A DNA stretch of 54,244 nucleotides, taken from contig CAKSPH010000016.1 in NCBI GenBank assembly GCA_934481355.1, positions 1-54,244 on the forward strand, written 5' to 3'. Each line of letters begins with the position of its first letter. The first letter of the stretch is position 1. Made by a program: the position numbers and the translations under genes. Positions 8,045 through 16,290 of this stretch are shown here, in pieces. A model generated the notes under the pieces. It ran no database searches. It worked only from the letters and a program-made list of their open reading frames with translations, and was not told the DNA's origin. The DNA is from an uncultured Oscillospiraceae bacterium. GTDB lineage: Bacteria > Bacillota > Clostridia > Oscillospirales > Ruminococcaceae.

Positions 8045-8950
8045 ATGAAATTTACAAAGATCATCGCGGCTGTCGCAGCTGCTGCCGTAGCGGCAAGCGC
8101 GGCTTCCTTCTGCGTATCCGCAGAGGAGAACGAGCCTGCCGGCTACGTTTATTTCACCGCTGAAAAGACAACTATCGGTCAGGGTTTCACCGTGGAGCCG
8201 ACAAAGGTTCCTTTCTATGAGGGCGACACAGGTCTCGACATTGTTGAGAGGGCCGCTGAGGTGCTTACCGAGACAACAGACTACGGCGCATACATCACAG
8301 CATTCGCTGACGAGGATATCGACACCACTGTTCCCGAGGAGATCCAGGCGGTTTGCCCCGAGATGACCGGCAGAACACAGGAAGGCTACCTCAGCAACTA
8401 CGACTACACCGCAGAGAGCGGCTGGAGCTACTTCATCAATGACGATTATGCACAGGTAGGCATCGGCGACTATGTTCCCACAAACGGCGATGTCCTGCGC
8501 TTTGCGTTCACCGTGTACGGCTACGGCGCCGACCTCGGCGTTGACAACTCTTCATGGGGCGGCGTGGCTGCGCTGGTTCCTGCAACAAACAAGGCTGAGC
8601 TCATAAGGCTCTGCGCAGAGCTCAGGGACGCTGACGCAGACGACGAGGCTTTCCAGTATACCTACACAGCGGCTATGGAGGCTCTTGCGATCTACAATGC
8701 TCCGCAGGAGGACATAGACAACGCGGTTGCAGCCCTTACTGACGAGATCGCAGTTCTGGCTCCCGCTGCAACAGAGGAGACCGCTGACGTTACTGCTGAG
8801 GAAGTTACCGCTGAAGACGGCACCGTTGAGGCAGACGTTTCCGCTGATACCGGCAAGGGCTCTCCTTCCACCGGCGTTGAGGGCGTTGCAGTTGCGTTCG
8901 CAGCTGTTCTTCTCGCAGGCGCAGGCGTTGCACTGAGCAAGAAGCAGTAA
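8045..8950 (+). CDS. wall/membrane-anchored DUF4430-like surface protein
   Basis: 301 aa. A signal peptide (MKFTKIIAAVAAAAVAASAASFCVSAEE) is followed by a domain at about 35-175 resembling DUF4430, the beta domain of transcobalamin-like proteins: GDTGLDIVERA, GYLSNYDYTAESGWSYFIND and YVPTNGDVLRFAFTVYGYG. An alanine/glutamate-rich linker follows. The C-terminus PSTG plus hydrophobic stretch plus SKKQ resembles a sorting signal or tail anchor. The ATG at 8045 has GGAGG at good spacing; an upstream in-frame ATG at 7961 lies in the leader without SD. It is paired with the next gene, which shares the domain. Confidence 0.75.
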   Translation: MKFTKIIAAVAAAAVAASAASFCVSAEENEPAGYVYFTAEKTTIGQGFTVEPTKVPFYEGDTGLDIVERAAEVLTETTDYGAYITAFADEDIDTTVPEEIQAVCPEMTGRTQEGYLSNYDYTAESGWSYFINDDYAQVGIGDYVPTNGDVLRFAFTVYGYGADLGVDNSSWGGVAALVPATNKAELIRLCAELRDADADDEAFQYTYTAAMEALAIYNAPQEDIDNAVAALTDEIAVLAPAATEETADVTAEEVTAEDGTVEADVSADTGKGSPSTGVEGVAVAFAAVLLAGAGVALSKKQ

Positions 8951-8953
8951 TCA

Positions 8954-10555
8954 ATGAAACGGTTTATCCGAATATTCACGGCGGTCTGCATGGCCATTTT
9001 TCTGGCGGTGCAGACCGCTTTTTCCGCCGCAGCGGAGGATCCCGGCTGGCTTTCAGCGGCGGACGAATGCTTCGGCTGGCTGATTTCACAGCGCGGCGCG
9101 GAGGACTTCTGGGACGGTCTGGAGTACAAAAGCGCGGACTGGTCGGTGTACTGCCGCGCAAAGCTCTATGGCGCGGATGGCTCGGAGCACTACATCGCCA
9201 CGGCTCAGCGGCGCCTGCAGGAGCTTGCGGAGACAGACGGCTTCGTGAAGCCCACGGACTTCCAGCGGCTGGGGATAATCCTTGCGGCGCTCGGGGTGGA
9301 CGGGTCCCGGGCGGCGGAGCTTGGAGCATACAACAACTCTCAGCTTGACCGGCAGGGCTTCAACGCATATATCTGGGCGCTTATCGCGATAAACGTCACG
9401 GGGGCGGAGCAGCCTGAAAACGCGCTCAACACGGCGGAGAGCCTTACGCAGTACATTATCTCGCAGCAGCATGAGGACGGCAGCTTTGCCCTTTTCGGGG
9501 ACTCAGGTGACGTGGATATCACGGCGGCTGCGGTGTACGCCCTGGCGGATTCCGGTGTTCCGGGGGCGCGGGAGTCTGCGCAGCGCGGTGCGGACTGGCT
9601 TGCGGCAATAGACGGAATGTATTGCTCCATGGGTACGCCTACCTGCGAAAGCACGGCTCAGGCGGTCATAGCCTACTGCGCTCTTGGAATGACGGAAAAG
9701 GCCCGGGAGGCGGCAGGGCAGCTCAGGCAGTACCAGCGGGAGGACGGCGGTTACGCCCATCTCCTTGACGGCGATGTGAACGGGCTTGCCACCGTCCAGA
9801 CGCTGGAGGCTTTCACGGCGCTGGAGCTCTCAGAGCGGGGGGAAGCACTGTTTTCCGCGGCGGCAAAACTCCCGGCGGCACCGGAGACCGCTGATGCCTC
9901 CGCAGGAGAAGTTGTGCAGGAGCCGTATGAGAGCGGCGTTCCGGGGTTCACGGGAGGTCAGATAAAGCTGATCGTTTCGGTCATCGCGGGGATAGCGGCG
10001 GCGGTCTGTTCGGTCTGTTTCATAATCAGGAGAAAAAAGGCGCTTATTCCGGCGGCTGTTGTTCTTGCGGCGGTATGCGGCGGGGTCTGGCTGCTGGATA
10101 TCCGGACCCCGGAGGAGTATTATTCCGGCGGGAACGATGGCCCGCTTGTGGTGGAGATATCCGCGGAATGCACGTCAGTCCTCGGTAAGATGGACAGCAT
10201 AGACAGCGCCGTGAATCCGCCTGAGCTTATCCCGGAGGACGGCGTTGTTATAAGCCGCTGCGAGGTTTCCCTCCCGGAGGGCGCAACGGCATTCGACGCG
10301 CTTATCGGGGCTGCGCGGCAGCAGCGCGTGCGGGTGGATTATAACGGAGCAAGCTCCATGGGAACCTACGTCAGCGGAATCGGCGGCATATACGAATTCG
10401 GGTTCGGAGGGCTCAGCGGCTGGATGTACCGCGTGAACGGCAGCTTCCCGGATGTGTCCTCCGCCGATATTACGCTGAACTCCGGAGATATCGTGGAGTT
10501 TGTGTATACCTGCGATCTTGGGCACGATGTGGGAGAAAATTACACTGCGCCTTGA
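8954..10555 (+). CDS. membrane protein: alpha/alpha toroid plus DUF4430 domain
   Basis: 533 aa. Signal peptide 1-27; residues 30-310 form repeated helical units of the prenyltransferase/terpenoid-cyclase toroid type (ADWSVYCRAKLYG, QDDGSFALF-like QHEDGSFALF, DGGYAHLLDGDVNGLATVQTLEA). One or two TM segments follow at about 336-381, then a C-terminal DUF4430 domain (430-530: ATAFDALIGAA, GGLSGWMYRVNG, LNSGDIVEFVYT). Toroid plus beta domain in this order is the plan of transcobalamin and intrinsic factor, but here they are split by a membrane segment. No cobalamin transporter is adjacent, so ligand binding is inference. It starts 3 bp after the previous stop. Confidence 0.7.
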   Translation: MKRFIRIFTAVCMAIFLAVQTAFSAAAEDPGWLSAADECFGWLISQRGAEDFWDGLEYKSADWSVYCRAKLYGADGSEHYIATAQRRLQELAETDGFVKPTDFQRLGIILAALGVDGSRAAELGAYNNSQLDRQGFNAYIWALIAINVTGAEQPENALNTAESLTQYIISQQHEDGSFALFGDSGDVDITAAAVYALADSGVPGARESAQRGADWLAAIDGMYCSMGTPTCESTAQAVIAYCALGMTEKAREAAGQLRQYQREDGGYAHLLDGDVNGLATVQTLEAFTALELSERGEALFSAAAKLPAAPETADASAGEVVQEPYESGVPGFTGGQIKLIVSVIAGIAAAVCSVCFIIRRKKALIPAAVVLAAVCGGVWLLDIRTPEEYYSGGNDGPLVVEISAECTSVLGKMDSIDSAVNPPELIPEDGVVISRCEVSLPEGATAFDALIGAARQQRVRVDYNGASSMGTYVSGIGGIYEFGFGGLSGWMYRVNGSFPDVSSADITLNSGDIVEFVYTCDLGHDVGENYTAP

Positions 10556-10642
10556 TGTAATCCGTTTCACTAATCTGTATTTTGCACAAATAATCCGGAG
10601 AATTTTTGTTGAAAGCGTATGTGCGAAAATGCCGGTTGCTGC

Positions 10643-10671
10643 TTGCAAATGGAGCTGAAATATGATATAAT
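10643..10671 (+). promoter_or_regulatory. sigma-A promoter for 12-TM protein gene
   Basis: TTGCAA, 17-nt spacer, TATAAT, with a leader of about 68 nt ending in the SD AGGAGG. Confidence 0.75.
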
Positions 10672-10745
10672 TTAATAGAATTATATGGCGCAGTGCGCAG
10701 GGGAGAATGTGCGTGTGCCGTTCAGAGTACTAGGAGGAAAACCAA

Positions 10746-12308
10746 ATGACATCTGCCACAGTAAACAACGGCGTTGCAGCAAAGCAGCCGCTGAGCCACA
10801 AGACAGTTGGCATCGGCATGATCGCTTTCGCTGTGATTGAAGCTGTTGTTACGTTCTTTATGGTGATGAAGCCGCTTTTCATCAACCCCGTATACAGTCA
10901 GTGCGCTGCCTACAACGAAGAGGGCAAGGCTTGTATCGTAAAGCTTTTCGGCAAGACTTTCGCTTCCGAAGCTGAGATCGCCAACAACCAGATAATCCTT
11001 TCCCTTTGGAATACGATCATCAATATCGCCCTTATCTACATTGTTATCACAGGATTTCTGGCGCTGCTTGCCGTATGCTACTACAAGGGATTTGCGTTCG
11101 CCAAGTCCTATCTTATCGCTGTTTTCGGCGTAAAGACGCTTATCGCGCTGGTTCCGATCATCATTCCCTTTGCCAACTTCAGAAACTCCATGCGTATCTT
11201 CGGCGCCGTTGACGCAGTCATCTGCTTTGCGGCCTGCATTTACTGCATTTATCAGAGCAACATTGAGTATGCAGACGATATGCTGCTTACACCCGAGCAG
11301 ATCGACGGCATGAAGAAGCGCGGCATGACCGGCGCTGTCTTCTTTCTGCTGACTGTTGCAGCCTGCGTATTCGCCGCTTTCGGCATGGGCGCTTATGGCA
11401 ACGTCAGCAGCACCGGCGGAAACTGGTCTATCGTTATCGGCTGGCTGAGCGACACAGGTATCGCTCAGGGCACGGTCCTCATGCTGGTAATGGCTGCCGC
11501 ACTCGTTGGCGCTGTAACCTATGTGCGCGATGGCGAATGGGCTATGATCTACTTCTTCTCTTTCGGCGCTGCTATCACAGTTACAAACCTCGTCGGCGTC
11601 ATCTTCAGATTCCTGTGGGTGGCTAAGACATACAATCCCATGAAGGCTCTTGCCAAGTCCGGCGACGCTGACGCTACCGCCTGGCTCGGCTCCAACGGAA
11701 TGACCTCCCGCTGGTGGATGACTACCGTCTTCCTTATCCTGTCCTTCGTGGCTGCTGCTGTGCTGACAATTATGGCGTTCAGCAAGATAAAGAGCAAGCT
11801 TGCATTCCACATCGCAGAGGCTGATAAGAAGCCCGCTATCGCAGTTCTCATCGGCTGCGGCTCGATCATTCTCAGCTTTGTTCTGACAATGATCGCAGTG
11901 CTCATGTGGGATAAGCAGCACTACTCCGCTGTTACCCTCGGCGCAATGGATTATATGTACTTCATCGCTTACGGCGGTATCTCGCTGTTCCTTGCGATTG
12001 CAATGTGGTGTGGTTACAGCTTCACCAAGTTCGGAACCCTGGCTCTTTACATTATGATCGCTTCCAGCAACTTCTCCACTATCTTCACCGTATTCGGCGA
12101 GAGAAGCACAAAGGTTGCAAACTCCATTGCAGAGCGCGACGCCGCTGTCGCACAGGGTCTGTCCGAGATCCCACGCGTATTCAGGGGCAACAACTACATA
12201 ATCTGCGGCATACTGTTAATACTTTCCGTTATTGCCTGCCTTGCTATTATAGCAGTGTTCGTTGTAAAGGAAGTAAGCAACTATATGTACCAGAAGCGTT
12301 ATTCATAA
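10746..12308 (+). CDS. polytopic membrane protein, about 12 TM segments
   Basis: 520 aa, family not recognised. About twelve hydrophobic segments can be counted, from VGIGMIAFAVIEAVVTFFMVM (residues 23-43) to the last one near the C-terminus (ICGILLILSVIACLAIIAVF). There is no signal peptide, no transporter signature such as a Walker motif, and no long soluble domain. A short extracellular or cytoplasmic loop carries CIVKLFGKTFASEAE. It has its own promoter and terminator, so it is monocistronic. A transport or envelope role is possible but not shown. Confidence 0.6.
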   Translation: MTSATVNNGVAAKQPLSHKTVGIGMIAFAVIEAVVTFFMVMKPLFINPVYSQCAAYNEEGKACIVKLFGKTFASEAEIANNQIILSLWNTIINIALIYIVITGFLALLAVCYYKGFAFAKSYLIAVFGVKTLIALVPIIIPFANFRNSMRIFGAVDAVICFAACIYCIYQSNIEYADDMLLTPEQIDGMKKRGMTGAVFFLLTVAACVFAAFGMGAYGNVSSTGGNWSIVIGWLSDTGIAQGTVLMLVMAAALVGAVTYVRDGEWAMIYFFSFGAAITVTNLVGVIFRFLWVAKTYNPMKALAKSGDADATAWLGSNGMTSRWWMTTVFLILSFVAAAVLTIMAFSKIKSKLAFHIAEADKKPAIAVLIGCGSIILSFVLTMIAVLMWDKQHYSAVTLGAMDYMYFIAYGGISLFLAIAMWCGYSFTKFGTLALYIMIASSNFSTIFTVFGERSTKVANSIAERDAAVAQGLSEIPRVFRGNNYIICGILLILSVIACLAIIAVFVVKEVSNYMYQKRYS

Positions 12309-12327
12309 TATCGCATGATTTGTTTTC

Positions 12328-12358
12328 AAAGGCGCTGTCCGTAAGAACGGCGCCTTTT
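12328..12358 (+). terminator. intrinsic terminator after 12-TM protein gene
   Basis: AAAGGCGC pairs with GCGCCTTT; the loop has a further CGT/ACG pairing, followed by T. Confidence 0.75.
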
Positions 12359-12412
12359 GCATTTATACGGGGTATTTTTCCGCAGAATGTCCTAAAAAAT
12401 TTGGCTTACCTA

Positions 12413-12441
12413 TTGCCAAAGCGAGGAAAGTGTGATATACT
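12413..12441 (+). promoter_or_regulatory. sigma-A promoter for dockerin gene
   Basis: TTGCCA, 17-nt spacer, TATACT. The leader to the ATG at 12535 is about 87 nt. Confidence 0.7.
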
Positions 12442-12534
12442 AAATATGAATACGGTGCGACCGTAAAAGCGGGCGCCGGCCGGATACGGCGTATATAAAA
12501 CATGGGAAAATATATAAAGGAGAGGATCATTGAT

Positions 12535-14688
12535 ATGAAACTCAGAAAAAGAGTAATTGCCGCTGCACTTACCGGCTGCATAGCTGCCGGCTCTGTTCAG
12601 GCTGTTATGCCGCTGACAAGCTACGCAGCAAATGAGAACTACACCAGCAAGGATTCCGTGTGGCTCTATAACGAGAAACTGTTCTATGGCTCCGGAGAGA
12701 CTGAGCCCAATGCGAATTTCGTAAAGGCGCTCAAGAACGCCACCGGAGTAAAGGACATCACTGATATCACATTCGGCGACCTTGAAAAAATCACAGCGCT
12801 CAACCTGAGCGGGATCGGTCTGGAGTATATTCCTAAAATAATTGAGTATATGCCCAGATTAAAGACACTGAATCTTTCCAATAATAAGCTGCGTTCAGGC
12901 TCCATCAGCGGAGTTGATCTGTCTGAGTGCGCTATGCTCACGAATGTTGACCTCAGCTACAACTTCCTGACTTCTGTTCCGGCGTGGTATACGGCGCTCA
13001 ACATTTCTACCAAGAATATCTCCTACAACCTGATAAATTCCACCAATCAGCGCAAGCTTACCGTAAGCCCGAATGTGTATTACTTCGGCGTCGGCGATTC
13101 GCTCAGCGAAAGCGAGCTCAATGCATTCAAGGATAAAGTGCTGTCGACCGTAACGCTCAACGATGGCAACAAGCTGCCCGAGTACTATTATGACGCGGCT
13201 CTGCCCACCTACAATATACCTGACAGCGAGAAGAACAACGTAAACTACCTTAAAAATGAGAATATTGAGTTAGATCTTGACGTTGCTTCCTACATCAAGG
13301 ACGGATATGTTTCCAAGTCCGGCACGGTTACAGGTACGATTTCCCTGTTTGTTCCGGGATCCAGCAGCAATCCCAACATTAAGTGCGAGTTCACGGTATA
13401 CTTCCTTGACGGCAGCGACCCGACTACCGCGAAGGTTCGTCTTGAAGCCCTCATCGCAGAGTGCGAGAAGTTCACTCAGGATACATACACGGGTCCGAGC
13501 TGGACTGTGTTCTCAAATCAGCTCAAGACGGCAAAGACAATACTTGAGTACAACAAGAACGACAACGATATGCTCCAGAGCGCTTACGACAGCCTTTCAG
13601 AGGCAAAGAAGCAGCTTGTTGAGGGCGTAAATTCCGGCACCAAAAAGACCCTGACAGACCTCCTTGCAATCGCAAAGACCTACAAGGAAGCCGACTACAC
13701 CACCGAGAGCTGGCAGGCTATGGCAGCCGCCATCACTCTGCTGACTGACGCAGGCAAGAACAGCTCTACCACTCTTGAAGAGGCTAATAAGGCGGTAAAG
13801 GCTTTTCAGGACGCTCAGAACGGTCTTGTTGCCACCAAGCAGATGAATCCCTCTGTTATCACCAAGGCTGAGTTCGAGGGCATCTACGGCGACAACAAGA
13901 GCATAACCGCCACCGGAACTACCCGTGCAGGCTACAAGTATAGCTGGAACTTCATCGGCACTGACGTCACCAAGCCCGCTGACTTTGACCCGACAGTAAG
14001 CTTCGACTCAAAGAATGAGGAAGCTATCCGCTTTGAAGTGGGCAGCTCCAGCGACTATCAGATAATTTCCTTTGTTGAGCAGAAGGCGTTCCCGGGAATC
14101 GGAAATCTGACCGTTGACGTATCCAGAACCTATAAGGACGGCATCTACAGGCTGTACAAGTGGAACACCTCCACAAAGAAATCCGAGTTCATCAGGGAAG
14201 TTTCCGTCAAGGAAGGCTATGTTACCACCGCATTCAGCGAGGGCGGGGATTACTTCATCAGCTCCGTTGTGCAGAACTTCGAGATGATATCCTCCAACTT
14301 CAGCATAAACCACGACAAGCGCACCATTACGGCGGGCTTCAGGAAGAAGTACACCGTGGCTGATTTCAGGGGCAATCTCGAAAACGGAAGCGCAGTCAAG
14401 GTAACCAACGCAGACGGCACCGCCGTGACCGAAACGCAGTACATCTCCACCGGCATGAAGGCTTCCGCGCCTAACAGCGACGCAAGCTACACCGTTATCG
14501 TATCCGGTGATGTTGACGGCGACGGCAATGTTACGGCGCTTGACGCAGTTAATATCCTCAAGGCAGTTATCGGCGAGATAACCCTCGACACCTACGAGAA
14601 GAAGGCTGCTGCCGACATCAACGGCGATGGCTGGGTAAGAGCAGACGACGCTGTGGCTATCCTGAAGTATATCGTAGGCATAGAGTAA
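12535..14688 (+). CDS. secreted dockerin protein with LRR and FIVAR-like repeats
   Basis: 717 aa. Signal peptide 1-32 (MKLRKRVIAAALTGCIAAGS...SYAA). Residues about 75-150 are leucine-rich repeats (ITALNLSGIGLEYIPKII, LKTLNLSNNKL, LTNVDLSYNFL). Residues about 300-430 hold two FIVAR-like helical modules (SWTVFSNQLKTAK, SWQAMAAAITLLTDA). The last 62 residues are a type I dockerin with two calcium-binding repeats: DVDGDGNVTALDAVNILK and DINGDGWVRADDAVAILK. Dockerins plug into cohesins of a scaffoldin, so this protein should be cellulosome-attached or cell-surface. No catalytic domain is seen. ATG 12535 has AAAGGAGAGG upstream; the ATG at 12502 lacks an SD. Confidence 0.88.
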   Translation: MKLRKRVIAAALTGCIAAGSVQAVMPLTSYAANENYTSKDSVWLYNEKLFYGSGETEPNANFVKALKNATGVKDITDITFGDLEKITALNLSGIGLEYIPKIIEYMPRLKTLNLSNNKLRSGSISGVDLSECAMLTNVDLSYNFLTSVPAWYTALNISTKNISYNLINSTNQRKLTVSPNVYYFGVGDSLSESELNAFKDKVLSTVTLNDGNKLPEYYYDAALPTYNIPDSEKNNVNYLKNENIELDLDVASYIKDGYVSKSGTVTGTISLFVPGSSSNPNIKCEFTVYFLDGSDPTTAKVRLEALIAECEKFTQDTYTGPSWTVFSNQLKTAKTILEYNKNDNDMLQSAYDSLSEAKKQLVEGVNSGTKKTLTDLLAIAKTYKEADYTTESWQAMAAAITLLTDAGKNSSTTLEEANKAVKAFQDAQNGLVATKQMNPSVITKAEFEGIYGDNKSITATGTTRAGYKYSWNFIGTDVTKPADFDPTVSFDSKNEEAIRFEVGSSSDYQIISFVEQKAFPGIGNLTVDVSRTYKDGIYRLYKWNTSTKKSEFIREVSVKEGYVTTAFSEGGDYFISSVVQNFEMISSNFSINHDKRTITAGFRKKYTVADFRGNLENGSAVKVTNADGTAVTETQYISTGMKASAPNSDASYTVIVSGDVDGDGNVTALDAVNILKAVIGEITLDTYEKKAAADINGDGWVRADDAVAILKYIVGIE

Positions 14689-14712
14689 GTTGTCCGCCCG
14701 AATGGAGGGCGA

Positions 14713-15168
14713 ATGAACACAAAAACCATTGCAGAAAACCGTGTCGTAAGGCATGAATACTTCATCGTAGAGAGTTACGAGGCCGGCATAGAACTTGCCG
14801 GCACCGAGGTCAAATCCATCAGAAACGGCGGGGTGAACCTCAAGGATTCATGGATATCCATTGACAACGGCGAGGCATTTATACGCAATATGCACATCTC
14901 CCCCTATGAAAAGGGGAACATCTTCAACAAGGATCCCTACCGGGTGCGCAAGCTTCTCCTGCACAAGAAGGAGATACTGAAGCTGTTCGGTCAGGTGAAG
15001 CAGGGCGGCTACACGCTTATACCGATATCGCTCTATTTCAAGGATTCCAGGGTGAAGGTGCAGGTGGGGCTGTGCAAGGGCAAGAAGCTCCACGACAAGC
15101 GCGATGACATGGCAAAGCGCGACGCGAGCCGTGAGATGGAGCGCGCAATGAAGGAGCGAAATCACTAA
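14713..15168 (+). CDS. smpB: SsrA-binding protein SmpB
   Basis: 151 aa, normal length. It binds tmRNA and brings it to stalled ribosomes for trans-translation. Family blocks are complete: [58 protein letters not shown], and the basic tail [20 protein letters not shown], which folds into the decoding site. The gene starts 24 bp after the dockerin gene; a small inverted repeat (CGCCC/GGGCG) spans the SD. The tmRNA gene itself is not next to it. Confidence 0.96.
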   Translation: MNTKTIAENRVVRHEYFIVESYEAGIELAGTEVKSIRNGGVNLKDSWISIDNGEAFIRNMHISPYEKGNIFNKDPYRVRKLLLHKKEILKLFGQVKQGGYTLIPISLYFKDSRVKVQVGLCKGKKLHDKRDDMAKRDASREMERAMKERNH

Positions 15169-15206
15169 AAAAAGAGGGCTGCACTGTTACGGTGCGGCCC
15201 TTTTTT
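15168..15206. terminator. bidirectional terminator between convergent genes
   Basis: GGGCTGCAC pairs with GGTGCGGCCC (one wobble), flanked by A7 on the left and T6 on the right. It serves smpB and the minus-strand gene ending at 15187, whose last codons lie in the right arm. Confidence 0.85.
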
Positions 15207-15951
15207 CTGTGTATTCAGTTTTTCCTGTAATGAACAATACGGCGGTAACACAAATGAATATAAGCACGAATGCGTTTATCTCCTCGTTCCAGCGGAGGGC
15301 AAGAACAGCCGCGTCGCCGATGAGCGCCCCGACAAACGGGAGAACGGGAAACCCGTATTCGCCGTTGCCGTTGTAGAATCCGCGCAGCATTACCGTGAAC
15401 ATCACCACCATGCCGGCGGAAACAAGTATCTCCAGGGGAATAAACAGCCATGAGAGCTCGATAGCCGTATGGTACACCACCGGTATAGACATGGAAAACG
15501 CAACGATATAGCCGAACGAGAGCCAGCGCAGAAGCCCGTTTCCGTGCGCTTTCACGCACTGGGCGGTATGTATCGCCATGGATACGAGGATCATTCCGTA
15601 GGAGGCGAACTGTATCGGAGGTATCGTGCCCCCGGTGTGGACCATTCCGCCCAGAAGAAGGATACCGGCGGCGACAGCCAGCTTCCTGAAATTGTCGCTT
15701 TCCGGAGTTGGCGCCGCGGACGCCTTTCCGTTCTGATAGTGCGCTGTCTTAAATCTGCACTGCGTCAGAATAAAGACATAAGCGCCGATTATCGACATTA
15801 CGGTAAGCACGGTCATATACCAGTCCAGGAGATCGTACCCGGCAATATCTCCGGTGAATACCGAAACAAGGCTTATTATGCGCTCGGTGGTAAGAATAAG
15901 AAAATACAGCAGCAAGAATATCAGTTTTGCCTTATCAGATTTTCTGGTCAT
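15187..15951 (-). CDS. polytopic membrane protein, unknown family
   Basis: 254 aa with about eight hydrophobic segments (LIFLLLYFLIL, WYMTVLTVMSIIGAYVFIL, LAVAAGILLLGGMV, ASYGMILVSMAI, GYIVAFSMSIPVVY, IPLEILVSAGMVVMFTVML, ALIGDAAVLAL, AFVLIFICVTAVLFI). Charged residues lie mostly in short loops. No family signature is recognised. The start has AAAGGAGC upstream. It is monocistronic, with its own consensus promoter containing a palindrome. Function unknown. Confidence 0.6.
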   Translation of the reverse strand: MTRKSDKAKLIFLLLYFLILTTERIISLVSVFTGDIAGYDLLDWYMTVLTVMSIIGAYVFILTQCRFKTAHYQNGKASAAPTPESDNFRKLAVAAGILLLGGMVHTGGTIPPIQFASYGMILVSMAIHTAQCVKAHGNGLLRWLSFGYIVAFSMSIPVVYHTAIELSWLFIPLEILVSAGMVVMFTVMLRGFYNGNGEYGFPVLPFVGALIGDAAVLALRWNEEINAFVLIFICVTAVLFITGKTEYTEKRAAP

Positions 15952-15953
15952 AT

Positions 15954-16004
15954 AATATCACGCTCCTTTTGTGATATTATAGCACATTTCTTTTGAGAAA
16001 TCAA
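15954..16004 (-). promoter_or_regulatory. promoter with overlapping palindrome
   Basis: On the minus strand: TTGATT (16004-15999), 17-nt spacer, TATAAT (15981-15976). A perfect 8-bp inverted repeat, AATATCAC / GTGATATT separated by 9 bp (15954-15961 and 15971-15978), overlaps the -10 and the transcription start and includes the SD between its arms. It looks like an operator for a dimeric repressor. Confidence 0.6.
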
Positions 16005-16035
16005 TAACTATTACTGATTTTGCAGAAATTTATTT

Positions 16036-16290
16036 CTACCACCTTGGATTTTCGTGCGGGCAGGCGGAGTTCCTTTTTACTGCGCGCAGCTCCACATAAC
16101 AGCCGCACTTGCGGCAAGTGCCGCTGAGCAGCTCGTCACAGCCGCGGCAGAGCTCCAGCCGGCGGGCGTATTCCCCGGGAGGAGCTTTCTGGGCGGCGGG
16201 CATGGCGGCTATGCGCTGGTTTATCGCTTCAAGGAGCTGGTTTTCGTCCACGTCCCGTAGCAGACAGCGCAGGCAGGGTTTCCTTTCCAT
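16036..16290 (-). CDS. small cysteine-rich protein, DUF6171-like
   Basis: 84 aa. Nine cysteines occur mostly in pairs: CLRC near the start, CRGC, and CRKCGCYVELRA near the end, a pattern suggesting a zinc-binding ribbon. The combination RCLLRD...CRGCDELLSGTCRKCGCYVELRA...CP matches what I know of DUF6171. Its ATG overlaps the stop of the arabinofuranosidase gene (ATGA), so the two are translationally coupled. Role unknown. Confidence 0.7.
   Translation of the reverse strand: MERKPCLRCLLRDVDENQLLEAINQRIAAMPAAQKAPPGEYARRLELCRGCDELLSGTCRKCGCYVELRAVKRNSACPHENPRW

Noticed and set aside
14689..15240. tmRNA gene next to smpB
   Set aside because: Only a terminator and a convergent membrane-protein gene follow; no tRNA-like ends or tag frame are seen.
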